Below are positions 11,667 to 22,599 of a stretch of DNA of 64,000 bases, one piece after another. Position 1 is the first letter of the stretch, and each line of letters starts with the position of its first letter. Source of the DNA: Fagopyrum homotropicum (taxonomy: Eukaryota; Streptophyta; Magnoliopsida; Caryophyllales; Polygonaceae); assembly GCA_033239125.1 (NCBI GenBank), contig BSWB01000002.1, forward strand, positions 52,487,001-52,551,000. Reading direction: 5' to 3'. The position numbers were made by a program, and so were the translations under genes. The notes beneath the pieces were generated by a model. That model searched no databases and was not told the origin of the DNA. It saw only the letters and a program-made list of their open reading frames with translations.

Positions 11667-13109
11667 TTGGTTGTTGATCAAGCTTCAAGGAGTCTTGAGG
11701 AGTCTTCCATGGCTTTGGATTCATCTCAACCAACGTTATACGGATCGTCTCCACTCGATAAAGGTCCTCCTAAACTTGAACTCAAACCCCTCCCCTCTCA
11801 TTTGAAGTATGCTTTTCTTGGTGATGATTCTACTTATCCGGTTATTGTGAATGCATGCTTGAATGATGATGAACTTGCTAGATTGTTGCATGAGTTGAGA
11901 TTGCATAGGGAAGCCATAGGCTATACCATTGATGATTTAGTTGGCATTAAACCTTCTTTGTGCATGCATAAGATCTTAATGGAAGACAATCATAAACCTT
12001 CAATTGAACCTCAAAGAAGACTAAACCCTATCATGAAAGAAGTAGTCAAGAAAGAGATCCTTAAATTGCTAGATGCGGGAATCATTTTCCCGATTTTGGA
12101 TAGTAAGTGGGTTAGTCCCGTGCATGTGGTTCCTAAGAAGGGTGGGATGACCATAGTAACAAATGAGAATAAAGAACTAATCCCAACTAGAACGGTTACG
12201 GGATGGAGGATGTGTATTGACTATAGAAAACTAAATGTGGCCTCTAGGAAAGATCACTTCCCTCTTCCTTTCATTGACCAAATGCTAGAGAGATTAGCTC
12301 AACATTCCCATTTTTGTTATTTAGATGGCTATAGTGGATTCTTCCAAATCCCTATTCACCCCGATGATCAAGAGAAAACTACATTCACATGTCCTTGGGG
12401 TACATTTGCATATAGGAGAATGCCATTTGGGTTGTGTAATGCAGCCGCCACCTTTCAAAGGTGTATGATGGCTATCTTTTCTGAGTATATTGAAAACATC
12501 ATGGAAGTGTTTATGGATGATTTTTCTGTTTATGGATCTTCCTTTGATGATTGTTTAGCTAACTTGTCCTTGGTGCTTAAAAGATGTGAGGAGACTAATC
12601 TAGTCTTGAATTGGGAGAAATGCCACTTCATGGTAAGTGAAGGTATTGTGTTGGGACACTTGGTGTCCAACCGTGGCATTGAGGTTGATAGAGCTAAGAT
12701 AGAAACCATAGAGAAGTTGCCACCACCTACCTCGGTGAAGGGGGTAAGGAGTTTTCTAGGGCATGCCGGTTTTTATCGGAGATTCATTAAAGATTTCTCT
12801 AAGATTTCTAAGCCTCTTACTAACCTACTAATGAAAGATGTTGAGTTTGTTTTCTCCAAGGATTGCCTTGAGGCTTTTTGTAGGTTGAAGAATGCTTTGA
12901 TCTCCACATCTATCATGCAACCTCCGGATTGGAGTTTACCGTTTGAGATCATGTGTGACACGAGTGATGTAGCCGTTGGGGCTGTTTTGGGGCAAAGGAA
13001 ATATGGACGCACCCATGCCATTTATTATGCTAGCAAGACGCTAGATGATGCCCAACTCAATTATGCTACCACCGAGAAGGAGTTGCTAGCGGTTGTGTAC
13101 GCATTTTAG
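11667..13109 (+). pseudogene. pol: Reverse transcriptase and RNase H (N part) of element B
   Basis: 480 codons, open. The motifs run in order: LKYAFLGDDSTYPVIV, WVSPVHVVPKKGG, WRMCIDYRKLN, LDGYSGFFQIPI, FTCPWGTFAYRRMPFGLCNA, catalytic FMDDF at 12510-12524, then FLGHAGFYRRFIKDFS. RNase H starts with FEIMCDTSDVAVGAVLG and the Glu-bearing TTEKELLAVV. TAG at 13107-13109 interrupts RNase H; the frame continues unchanged after it. This is otherwise a very well preserved RT. Confidence 0.95.
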
Positions 13110-14686
13110 AAGTTCCGCTCGTATCTTCTTGGAGCGAAGGTCATTGTGTATACGGATCATGCTGCGATCCGTTATCTCCTCACAAAGAAGGATGCCAAAC
13201 CTCGTTTGATTCGGTGGATCCTTCTTCTTCAAGAGTTTGATTTGGAAATCCGGGACATGAAGGGGTCCGAAAATTCTGTGGCGGACCACCTTAGTAGACT
13301 ACCTCCATTGGAGATTGGAAGAGATGACATCCCGATTGATGACTCATTCCGGGATGAGCAATTGCAAATGGTAGAGGAGTGCTTGTTTCAAGTGTCAAGG
13401 GGTAATGAGCCATGGTATGCCGACATTGTGAACTACCTTGTGTGTGAGGAGGTGCCACCCGGTTTATCATATTCCCAAAGGAAAAAGTTTTTCAAGGATG
13501 TGAGGCACTACTATTGGAGTGAACCGCTTTTGTTCAAAAGAGGGCCGGATGGAGTTTTTAGAAGATGCATACCGGAGGATGAGGTGGAGAGTGTGATCCG
13601 CCATTGTCACTCCTTGCCATGTGGAGGCCATGCTAGCTCACACAAGACATGTGCTAAGGTGTTGCAATCGGGTTTCTTTTGGCCGAGTTTGTTCAAGGAT
13701 GTGCAGAATTTTTTGGTAGCTTGTGATGCTTGCCAAAGGACGGGAAACATCTCAAGGAGGAATGAGATGCCCTTGAACAACATACAAGAGGTGGAGATAT
13801 TCGATGTGTGGGGTGTGGACTTCATGGGACCATTCCCCTCTTCTTGTGGCAACCTCTACATCCTATTGGTGGTGGACTATGTGTCGAGATAGGTGGAGGC
13901 AATCGCCTCTCCTACAAATGATGCCAAGGTAGTGGTGCGGTTCTTCAACCGAGTGATCTTCCCTAGGTTTGGAACACCAAGGGTGATCATAAGTGATGGA
14001 GGGAAGCACTTCATAATAGGAACTTCGGGACACTTTTGGCTAAGTATGGGGTAACTCATAAGGTGGCAACACCTTACCATCCCCAAACTAGTGGCCAAGT
14101 GGAGATCTCCAACCGGGAGATAAAGGGAATTATTGAGAAGACGGTTTCTAGGACGAGAAAGGATTGGGCTATGAAGCTCGATGATACTTTGTGGGCTTAT
14201 AGAACCGCTTTCAAGACACTGATTGGCACCACTCCTTACAAGCTAGTCTATGGCAAGTCTTGCCACCTTCTGGTGGAGATGGAGCATAGGGCGTATTGGG
14301 CTATAAGGTGGCTGAATTTAGACCTCAAGGAGGCCGGAGAGAAGAGATTGCTTGATATGAACGCTCTTGAGGAGATCCGGTTGGATGCCTATGAAAACGC
14401 CCGGATCTACAAAGAAAGGACCAAACGTTGGCATGACAAGCGTATTATCCCGAAGGAGTTGAGTGAAGGCGACCTTGTCCTTCTCTTCAACTCAAGGATG
14501 CGGCTCTTCCCCGGAAAGCTTAAGTCAAGATGGACGGGTCCTTATATGGTGAAGAAGATCTTTCCCCACGGAGCGGTTGAGATAGGAGGGGAGCATTGTG
14601 GAGATTTTAAGGTGAATGGGCACCGATTGAAGAAGTATATCCCGGGAGCTCCGGTGGACATGATTGCCCCACTTCACCTTGAGTAG
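13110..14686 (+). pseudogene. RNase H end and integrase of element B
   Basis: Continues in frame after the TAG with VIVYTDHAAI (RNase H Asp) and SVADHLSRL, then the HHCC domain (about 13601-13738, ending CDACQRTGN). The core has Asp in WGVDFMGPF, Asp in VIISDGGKHF and the catalytic Glu at 14102-14104 in SGQVEISNREI. TAG at 13890-13892 falls where element A has Trp (SKWVEA). A one-base loss near 14013 shifts frame, and 14036-14686 is open to the end with the GPY motif RWTGPYMV. Only these two lesions separate it from an open integrase. Confidence 0.93.
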
Positions 14687-16328
14687 TACGCCCCCGAGTT
14701 TGGTCAAGCTAATGACCTTAAAGAAGCGCTTGGTGGGAGGCAACCCATTGGTAGGCATCTTTCCCTTTTCGTTTTTGTTTTTGTTTTGATTTTTCTGTTT
14801 TTGTGTGTTTGGCATGCTTTGCGTGTGTGCTAGAGTCTTGGTGGCATGGAAGCCTTGCATGGCATGTGGATGATGATGATGATGAGTCCCTCATCAATTG
14901 TGGGTGGAGCGGACGCGGGACTTGGACGGCTAGCGGCGCCTAGCGCGGATCCCGATGCCATAACGAACACTTTGAGCTCTCTACCATCGTTGATAGGATC
15001 ATCCGCCATCACTCCACATGAGTGAACCAAAATACCGAAGCAAACCATTTTTACATTGTGAGAACCCTCTTTCACTCTTCTTTACTTCATTTACACATTG
15101 GGGACAATGTTATTCTAAGTATGGGGTGGGGTTTGCATGATTAGCATCTAGGGTAGTTTCTTTTAGTCGCATGTTTCATTATGTCTTGCATTGTACATAC
15201 ATATTTCGAAAAATCCAAAAACATCAGAAAATTTTAAAAAATTTTAGTGCTTCTAAGTTTGGGAATGACCCTTATGATGAAATTGTCTTGTGATTTGGCT
15301 ATGGATGGCCTTATGTGTTGAATTGATGTATGCATATGTGGACTTGAAGTACTTATCTTGAATTCCATGAATGGATTGTGATCATGATGCTTGCCTTGAT
15401 TGGATTGGGGATTGAAAGTCGAAATTACATGCTAGTTCTTGCACATCATCTAGGAGTGATTAAGGCAATTCATCTTTCTCTACTTCTCATCTTGATCATG
15501 TTGTTTGAACACCTCAATTGATATAAATTTGACCTCTTTTGACCCAACCGAGAATAGGAGCATGCTAGTGTGTTGAGTGTTTGAAAAGCAAGTGTGGGGT
15601 GAAGTTGTTGATGGATGAATATTATGAATAAAGTGCTGAATTTGTTGTGAAAAGTGTAGAAAAAAATATAGGTTTGGGGATGTTGGTTTAAATGACGAGT
15701 AACTCGGCACTATTTACATAATCGGGTGTTTGTGCCTTGCCAAAGTCAAATAAACCGATAGTCCTAACGAGCTTTGGTATGTGTGCCCGGTGTGGATGCA
15801 CCTCAAAAAATAAAAAAGCCCGAGGAAGGCTAATCACCAAGGTTTCGGCTTTTGTACACCAATGTCATTGTCTCAAAAATAAGTGAAAGAAAAAGAAAAG
15901 AAAAGAAAGGAAAAATGGAGAAAAATATACACTTGTGGGAAGTTGATAGAAAATGTGAAGTTGTGGTTGTTTAGTTCCTTTCCCGGATTAGCATCACATG
16001 ACCTTAAAAATTCCCACCTAATTACAACGTTTCTCGGCCTTTTATTTCACAAGCCCTTGTGACCTATTTGCATGTGTGTAAGACTTAGTGATCTAGATTG
16101 GATATGCTCATGATCATCTTGACTTCTTCGTTTTTACATTTCATGCATGCCTTCGAGTTAAGTATAATTGTCTTTCCGTGCCTTCATTTATTTGACACAT
16201 GATTGCTTGTCCATTGTCATAAAACATGACTATGAAGGTGATCCAATATTAGAAGCACAACTCCAAAAAGATTTTGCTATTTTTCTGCATGAATAAATCA
16301 TGTCATCTCCTAGTCTATAGTTGAGGAC

Positions 16329-16346
16329 TTGCTCGGGGACGAGCAA
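16329..16346 (+). other. Conserved hairpin before the polypurine tract of B
   Basis: TTGCTCG-GGGA-CGAGCAA, a 7-bp stem. Element A has TTACTCG-GGA-CGAGTAA at the same place, with a compensatory pair change (G-C to A-T). The fragment at 59961-59978 has a version with one mismatch. Confidence 0.75.
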
Positions 16347-16351
16347 ACCTT

Positions 16352-16367
16352 AAGTATGGGGTATTTT
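16352..16367 (+). promoter_or_regulatory. Polypurine tract region of element B
   Basis: AAGTATGGGGTATTTT immediately before the 3' LTR. The purine core primes plus-strand DNA. Element A has AAGTATGGAGGAG at the same place. Confidence 0.8.
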
Positions 16368-18198
16368 TGATAACACGATTTATGACTTAGGATTAGGCAC
16401 TCATTTAGATAGTTTTTCCGCTCATTCATGCATGGTTTGCACTAGTTCGTGACGGTTTGCACTCAATTCATGTATTTTGTCGAGATAGACGTCTACACGG
16501 ACTTTTGCATGCTTTGTAGGTATTTTGGGAGATTTAGGAGCTTATTTGATACATTTGAGGATCATTCCTCGAGATGACACACCTTCGGACTCATTGGGAA
16601 GCAAGCTAGGAGCTAAGGGGGACACTTGGGACCTTGTTGGTGCATGTCATGCACCAAATCGTGACTTAATGATCCAAAACAAGCTGAGGCACCAAAACCA
16701 CGGCCACTGGGACTTCGACGGGCGTGGAAATGAGCCGTGGTTTTGGCCAGACAGCTGTGACAGCTGTCCCACGATCTTCATGGCCGACTCTTGCAAATTT
16801 GGAGGATAAAAGGTGGTCCTGCAAGGCTGTTATGGACAGACCCCATCACTCCCATTCTCTCTCAACTCTCAACAACACATATTCTCTCATTGGAAGATTG
16901 GATTGGAGCTACTCTTGGAGGAGAAGAAAAGGGTCCATTGAAGAAGAAGAGAAGAACACGCCATTGTTAGTCTATTTCATAGTTTTGAGTGAGTTTTGTG
17001 AAGACGTTTTGCAAGGTTTTGTAAGAATCGATTGAACCTTCTTTTGAAGGGTTGTAAGTCTTTCTTAAACTCATATTCAGCTTGGATTTCTTATTCCACT
17101 TGTTTCATCTTCCTTTTATTTCATCTTCTTGATATGGATTCTATGATTTCATGCTTGATGATCTCGATTGTGATGATGCATGTTGTTAGCTAAGTAGACG
17201 TGATTCTAGGGTAAGGAAAAGATGGTTATGGCTTGGACTATGATAGAATGGACTTAGATGTACCTTTGGATGAATTGTTTGCTCAAACCTAGCCTCTGTT
17301 GTAAATCACGGTTTGTTCTAGTACATTCCACGGCCGTGGTTCTTGATGAACTACCCGTGATTTTGACTAACTTGCTTGTTTGATGAATCTAAGTGCTAGG
17401 ATGTTAAATTGTTGAAATCCTAGTGTTTGTTGAGCTAAATCTATCCTAGGGTGACCTAGTGTTAGCAACTAAGTGTTAGAAGAGACCTAACCGGTGATTC
17501 TTGCTCTTAGATACCGAAGATGACGAACTCTAGGTAGTAATGAGCCTCACAAGCCGCTATTGGACTGAGTGTGCTAGGATAGGTGTTTAGGACTTGCCTT
17601 CCCGAGACTTACCCGGTAAGGAGAGGTTAGATCCCTAGATAACCATCCGGTTTGTGTAGATATCCCTACCTTAGGCTCCTAGAGACTTACCCGGTAATAG
17701 GATCTTAGGAACGGGACTAGTGGATCATGAGACCTACCCGGTAATTGACCCCACTTGAGAAACATTCACTCCCAACAAACTATAGTTAATCCAAGGAATG
17801 ATTAGATAGCTTGAGTCCTATGCCATAACCGGAATTTCCAACCCCTAGAATCCGCTTTTCTCTCTTTGATTACATATTTCGTATTTGCTTGTTTACTTGT
17901 GGTGTTAGCTTAGTTGATTGTTGATTTCGCATGATTTGTGATCTTTGATTGATCACCAAAAAAAACCAAACCAAAAACATTGAGATTTTCATTTCTTTAT
18001 TCCTTTCTCTTTTCTAACCTAGATCTTCACTATCCTTAGTCACTAATCGATTCAATCTCACCTCAGTCTTTGTGTTCGACCTCGGAATACTATCCCTACT
18101 ACAAAACGTCCCATACACTGCGGCTTCGCTAGGAGTTAGGAGAAATATAACAAGTATAAATTTAAGACTTTTGCGTGCATCACTTCCTAGACGTAACA
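16368..18198 (+). repeat. 3' LTR of element B (1831 bp)
   Basis: Starts TGATAACACG, ends ACGTAACA and is near-identical to 7032-8863. The word CCACGGCCGTGG is kept at 17328-17339. The U3 word CCACGCGCGTGG has become CGACGGGCGTGG. TATA-like GATAAAAG is at 16805-16812. Confidence 0.96.
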
Positions 18199-18203
18199 CA
18201 CCC
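18199..18203. other. Target-site duplication (right) of element B
   Basis: CACCC, identical to 7027-7031. Confidence 0.95.
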
Positions 18204-18590
18204 CACTGTCCTCCCTCTTCCACAAGTTGCTACAACCTCCCCCCCCCCCCCCCTCAACCTCTAAAATCAAACCCTAACCATCAACCACCAATCCCAACCA
18301 CCAACAACCACTCTTCACTACCACCGTTGGCCACCAGAAGTCACCACCACCAGCCAGCAACGCCATAAAAGCGCCACAGCTCCACCACCAACGAAGTTGT
18401 CACAAATCGCCCTCACCACTTCGCCCGCCCCTGCGCCTGCAAGCTCACGCCCTTGTGCCAGCCCGCCCCTGCAGATCACCACCCACCCCGCGGAAAACTC
18501 AACGAAAATGTCCGGTTCTTTTAAATTTTTGGTTTTTTCTCATTCCTTTGCTTGAATCACTGCTAGAATAGAGCCACAAAGAAAATACAA
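18204..18590 (+). other. Post-pol spacer of element A, continued
   Basis: Resumes the spacer broken by B. It holds a C-run of about 16 bases near 18239-18255, a proline-codon-like CCACCA-rich stretch and more GC-rich words at 18424-18495 (CGCCCGCCCCTGCGCC, GCCCGCCCCTGCAG). Confidence 0.75.
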
Positions 18591-19920
18591 GATGTCGGAG
18601 ACCGAGAAGACACGGTATGAGATTGTGCAAGACCGAGTGGTCTATACTACTCAGTTCTTGCATGTCCTGACTTTGGGGAAGTTGGGCATGTTGGAAAGTA
18701 TGTAGTCCTTCGTCGACAACGTTGGGCTTGGGGATTTCCTCGAGAAGAGTGCTCCCACATACACCGATCTCACTAGATAATTCATTGTCACCTTCAACAT
18801 GGAGAAGGAGGATCATGTGTGTGTAGGCCTCACATTCAAATTCAACAAAAAAAGTACACGGTGAACTTTGCTTAGCTGTAGGAGGCCTTTGAGATTACTA
18901 TTAACCCTTCTGACAAGTGGTGGGAATTCCCACCGTAACCGGACTTGGTGGAGTTTTAGCAAGCGGCTACCGGCTCCGAGTTTCATGCAGGAGGTGAGTA
19001 CAATAACAAGTTCACTCACTCCTGTTTGAGGCTCCTCTCGAATATCATTATGTGTGTCTTATGTGGAAACAAGGAGGAGAACAAGGTTGCTATCAAGGAC
19101 CTTCCATTGTTGTACTCTTGCATTCCGGCATATGATAACGTGCCGGGTTGGATCTCCCTCTTCCTCACCGCTTTGAAGCGGATTAGGAAGAACGAGCCGA
19201 GGGACATTGTTGATGGAGGGTTTGTCTCTTTGATTTTAGAGCAGGTCATGGATTTGGCCGAGTTGAAGGATGGGATGTTGATCCCGTTCTACAACGAAGG
19301 TATGCTACGGCGTTGCAAGCTCTTGAGGAGGGATGGTGAGAACCTCTTCTGGTTGTCCTTTGCAGATGGGAGTCATATCACCTACCACCCCCCGACTCTA
19401 CCTTTTGGAGATGAGCTCTCCGAGCTTTATATTGTTGTTGATCTGTTAGTGTCGAGGTGGCCTCAGGTGGCCATTGTTGAGAGGCATGTGGCAAGCTCCA
19501 TCCGGGCTCCGTATGAGGACCACATTCCTAATCCAGATGATGAGGAGATGCCCACAATGGTAGGAGAGGATGACCCGGCACTTACGAGTCTCCAGGCTCA
19601 GATGGCTGCTTTGACCACTCAACATCAGCAGTGGCAGACCGATTATCAACGGACTATGCTCGAGCAGCAACGGCCCTAGCAAGTAGGCTTTTAGGAGAGC
19701 ATGACTGCCCACTTTGACCAGCGTCAAGACGCTTGAAAGGCGGCTCAGCAGCAGCGGATGGAGGCTCAACAGTTGGCTTGGCAAGCCAGCTTTGAGTCCT
19801 CTTTTGGAGCCCGGATAAACACCCAACAAAGTCGCATCGATGAGATCTACCGGAGGCAGGAGCACTTCTTCGGTCATTTTCCAGATCCACCGGAGTAGGG
19901 TCCGGTGGTCTAGCCGGACC
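18591..19920 (+). pseudogene. Post-pol ORF of element A (Athila ORF-like), decayed
   Basis: The first segment opens with ATG at 18591 (MSETEKTRYEIVQD) and is hit by several stops (about 18702, 18778, 18872). The longest open part, 19026-19679, reads MRLLSNIIMCVLCGNKEENKV..., followed by an acidic segment and a Gln-rich, coiled-coil-like tail (LQAQMAALTTQHQQWQ). After the TAG at 19677 the Gln-rich pattern continues to a further stop near 19900. Position and style match the extra ORF many Athila elements carry after pol. I cannot say whether it is env-derived: I see no clear signal peptide or membrane span. Confidence 0.6.
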
Positions 19921-20591
19921 ATCCCACTAGTGAGCTTCTATTTCCCTTCTCCACGTTACCATATTTGCTTTCATTTCCACTTTGAGGGCAAAGTGTTCTT
20001 CAAGTATGGGGGAGGGAATACTATCATGCATGTAAAGTTTATTTGTGTGTTTGTTTTGAGAATTCTAGCTTGTAACTCATGTCTTAATTCAGTCCAAAAA
20101 AAAGAGAAAAAACCAAAGAAATTGAGAAAAAGGCAAGAAAATCCTGAGATAAACTGAAAACCTGAAAGGGCGGTTTAGGCAAAAAGAAGGTAGTCCGACC
20201 AACTCTAGGTTGGTGCAAAATTGGACTTGAGGGATGTGAGGATTTTTATGAGATTATCATGAAAAGAAGAAGAGTGGCAAGGTGAAAACCCGAAAGGGCT
20301 CCTTGGTAAAATGAGCGATACCGAGTGTAGGTTCTCCTTCCGGTGTTGGCGACATAAGAAGAGGAGTCATAAGGAGGATGTCCGGGTAGGTCACTCTTGG
20401 AGAAATAAAGATGGTAGTCTCTCACCCTTTCTCACTTTCTCTGTTTTCTCACTTTCTTTTGTTGGTTTTTCTCTTGCTTTCCTCATCTTGTCTTTTGTGC
20501 CATACTTCCTGAGACTTTTGTAGGCTGAACTGTTTGATATGTTGCTTACTCGGGACGAGTAAAGAGTCTAAGTATGGAGGAGTTTCATAGG
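19921..20591 (+). other. 3' untranslated region, hairpin and polypurine tract of element A
   Basis: Noncoding. Two paired CCGAAAGGGC/CCTGAAAGGGC phrases occur at 20161-20300. The hairpin TTACTCG-GGA-CGAGTAA is at 20546-20562 and the purine tract AAGTATGGAGGAG at 20570-20582, both just before the 3' LTR. Confidence 0.75.
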
Positions 20592-21320
20592 TGATGGAAT
20601 CACTATCAATTAGGATAGCTTTTAGTGTCTTTGAGTCATTTTATGCTACTAATATCTTGATCCAGATGAAGAAGTCCAAATGAAGCAAAAGAAGGTATCA
20701 GTAACACTTGGGAGTTGAAGAAGATCAACGAAGACAAGTTTCGGGTGCCACACCGCCCCCGCGGAGTAGTGTCACCGCCCCTGCGGCGACACTTTACTCC
20801 GGCAATGCAGCCTGCGCCTTCGCCAGCACCCGGAACCAGAGTGTCACCGCCCATGCGGCCGCCTCCGACCGCCCCTGAGGTGACTCACCCTGAAGAAGTG
20901 AAGCCGGCGCCCATGTACCCCTGCCTGCGCCCTTGCCTGCGTTCCTGTGAAGCCGAAGAGCCAGTGTAACCGCCCCTACGGTGACATTGGTCCGCCCCTG
21001 CGGATCATCATTAGAAGCGACAAAAAGATGAAGATTTAGACGTTCAAGAAGCATTAAAGACCCGCCCCTATGGGATTTCCAGGCTGTCCCAGTGGCCAAG
21101 AAGAAAATCAAACGTTTTGGCCTAAACCGCCCGTGCGGCCTTGAAGCTCGCCCCCACGGTTTAGCGCCAGAGGACTTTACTCCGGTTGTTTCACCACCTT
21201 TATGGCAATTAAGCTAGTAGTTTAGACAACCCATTTACTCCCTTAAAATGTAATTTGTAGTATAAATAGAGCTCTTGGTTGATTGCTAGAATGACCCATC
21301 ATAGGTTTTTAGCCTCGTCA
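20592..21320 (+). repeat. 3' LTR of element A with a 771-bp internal deletion
   Basis: The start TGATGGAATCAC is inferred from the polypurine tract; the end CCTCGTCA matches 842. U3 carries a dense cluster of GC-rich palindromic words (20755-21165). TATAAATA is at 21261-21268. Relative to the 5' LTR, positions 54-824 are missing, with CAT shared at both break edges, a microhomology-type deletion. The original LTR would have been about 1.5 kb. Confidence 0.88.
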
Positions 21321-21967
21321 AATACTTTTCCTCATAGGCGATTGATAGTAGCAAGCCACCATTCCCTATTTCTTCTTATTGTAAAATTTTTGGTTCCTTT
21401 TTCGAGATCTATATTCCAAAGGACAAAAAACTTTTGGTCCCTACTTCTTCTGGATGCGTTGAAGGAAGGTAGACGCTGGCGGAAATGGTGCTTCCTCTAA
21501 CGAGGTTCGGTACTATGGCGGTTCCGAGAGAAGACGGATCCCAAAGGAATCGGTTCTAGTCTTTGATTCCAACATAGAGGAAGAGACTCGTGGACCTGGT
21601 TCGGTGAGGAGGCAAAGGCGACTCGTGGTCTTCGCATTAGCGAGCTGCTTGTTACGACCAAGATTGTGGCGGTGTGGCTTCTCTGACCAAATGGTGGTTG
21701 GTAATGTAGATCCGGTTTGTTGTTAAGAAAAGTGCTGGGAAGAGGGATCGATTTTCTACTATGGTAGAAGTAGTGGAGGACAAGTGTGTTTGACTTAAAA
21801 TGGTGTATTTCCGGTGGTGAATAGTAACAATGAAAAGAAGGGTTAAAAGTCCGGGAGAGAGAAAGGTATAGGAGAGAGTAAAAGTGGGAAGGACGGTGAA
21901 TAGAATTTTTAGGGTAGGGTTGGGAAGAAGATGAATAGTAGCCTCGGAATGCTATCCCGTAATTGTA
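21321..21967. other. Unassigned spacer between element A and solo LTR E
   Basis: I recognise no gene, repeat family or RNA. A minus-strand frame of 168 codons (21497-22003) has low-complexity Ser, Tyr and Pro content and runs into the LTR end, so I do not call it. Confidence 0.5.
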
Positions 21968-22563
21968 TGATACTTGTTCGCTCAAAAGTGTGTGTGCAAA
22001 CAAGCCTTAAATTTATACCAAGAATAAAAGCAATAACAACCCGTAGTGTACGGATCAATCGCAGTATAAGAAAATATTACAGGGTCGATCACTGGTACTT
22101 GTGAATCAAGTGGTAAAGAAATCTAGTTTAGACAAATATGCTAATAAAAGACAAATAACGAGTTGGTATGCAAGAATAGGGAAACGTAGATTTTAGAGAT
22201 CAAAGTATCCAATTGTGATTTTCGATTCAAGACTTCTCAAGATCTATGGAAAAAGATGCGATTGCAAAGGAAAGGTGTTTTTAAGGTGGGATAGATCACG
22301 GAGGAGGTCTCACTATCCACCATCCCAAACCCAAGACTCCTAATAAGGGGTGTTTAGTCCTCTATTAGTTGAAGATCTAAGGAAAGGAACTATAACTAAA
22401 CTAAACACTCAACCTAAGCAAATAGAACTAACCATCACCGGGTAAGTCTCATGTTAACTGTAATAACCGAATTTTTTTTTACTCCATTTAAATACCAGAT
22501 CAAATCGGATTCCGATCCGCCAACCTCTATTCTTCTAGATAAGATTAAAATAATATTAATATC

Positions 22564-22599
22564 TATTATTTTATGTGACTTAATTCACATAAAATGATA
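22564..22599 (+). promoter_or_regulatory. Conserved inverted repeat in chromovirus LTR
   Basis: TATTATTTTATGTGA and TCACATAAAATGATA, 15-bp arms with one mismatch and a 6-base spacer, about 105 bases from the LTR start. The same element occupies the same place in three other LTR copies here. Confidence 0.8.

Larger units (their letters stand above)
14687..16367 (+). other. Post-pol noncoding region of element B
   Basis: 1.68 kb with no convincing ORF and no env-like frame. It contains T-rich and ATG-repeat patches, a GC-rich stretch near 14900-14960, and purine-rich patches near 15880-15930. Much of it aligns by eye with the minus strand of 59941-61621, which is how that fragment was recognised. 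Confidence 0.8.
7032..18198 (+). mobile_element. Element B: nearly intact Athila-type Ty3/gypsy retrotransposon, nested in A
   Basis: An 11.17-kb element: 5' LTR (7032-8863), tRNA-Asp primer site, gag, protease, RT, RNase H, integrase, a 1.7-kb post-pol region, polypurine tract and 3' LTR (16368-18198), flanked by CACCC. The two LTRs differ by roughly 35-40 changes by eye (about 2 percent), so insertion is much younger than the decay of element A. Inactivating lesions are few: two or three stops or shifts in gag, TAA at 11658, TAG at 13107, TAG at 13890 and one frameshift near 14013. The lineage is inferred from the primer site, pol sequence and long 3' region. Confidence 0.93.

Noticed and set aside
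14687..16367. Search for an env-like ORF in element B
   Set aside because: No frame longer than about 80 codons and no signal peptide or membrane-span pattern was seen.
21497..22003. 168-codon minus-strand frame
   Set aside because: Low-complexity, no recognisable domain, and it starts inside the end of solo LTR E.
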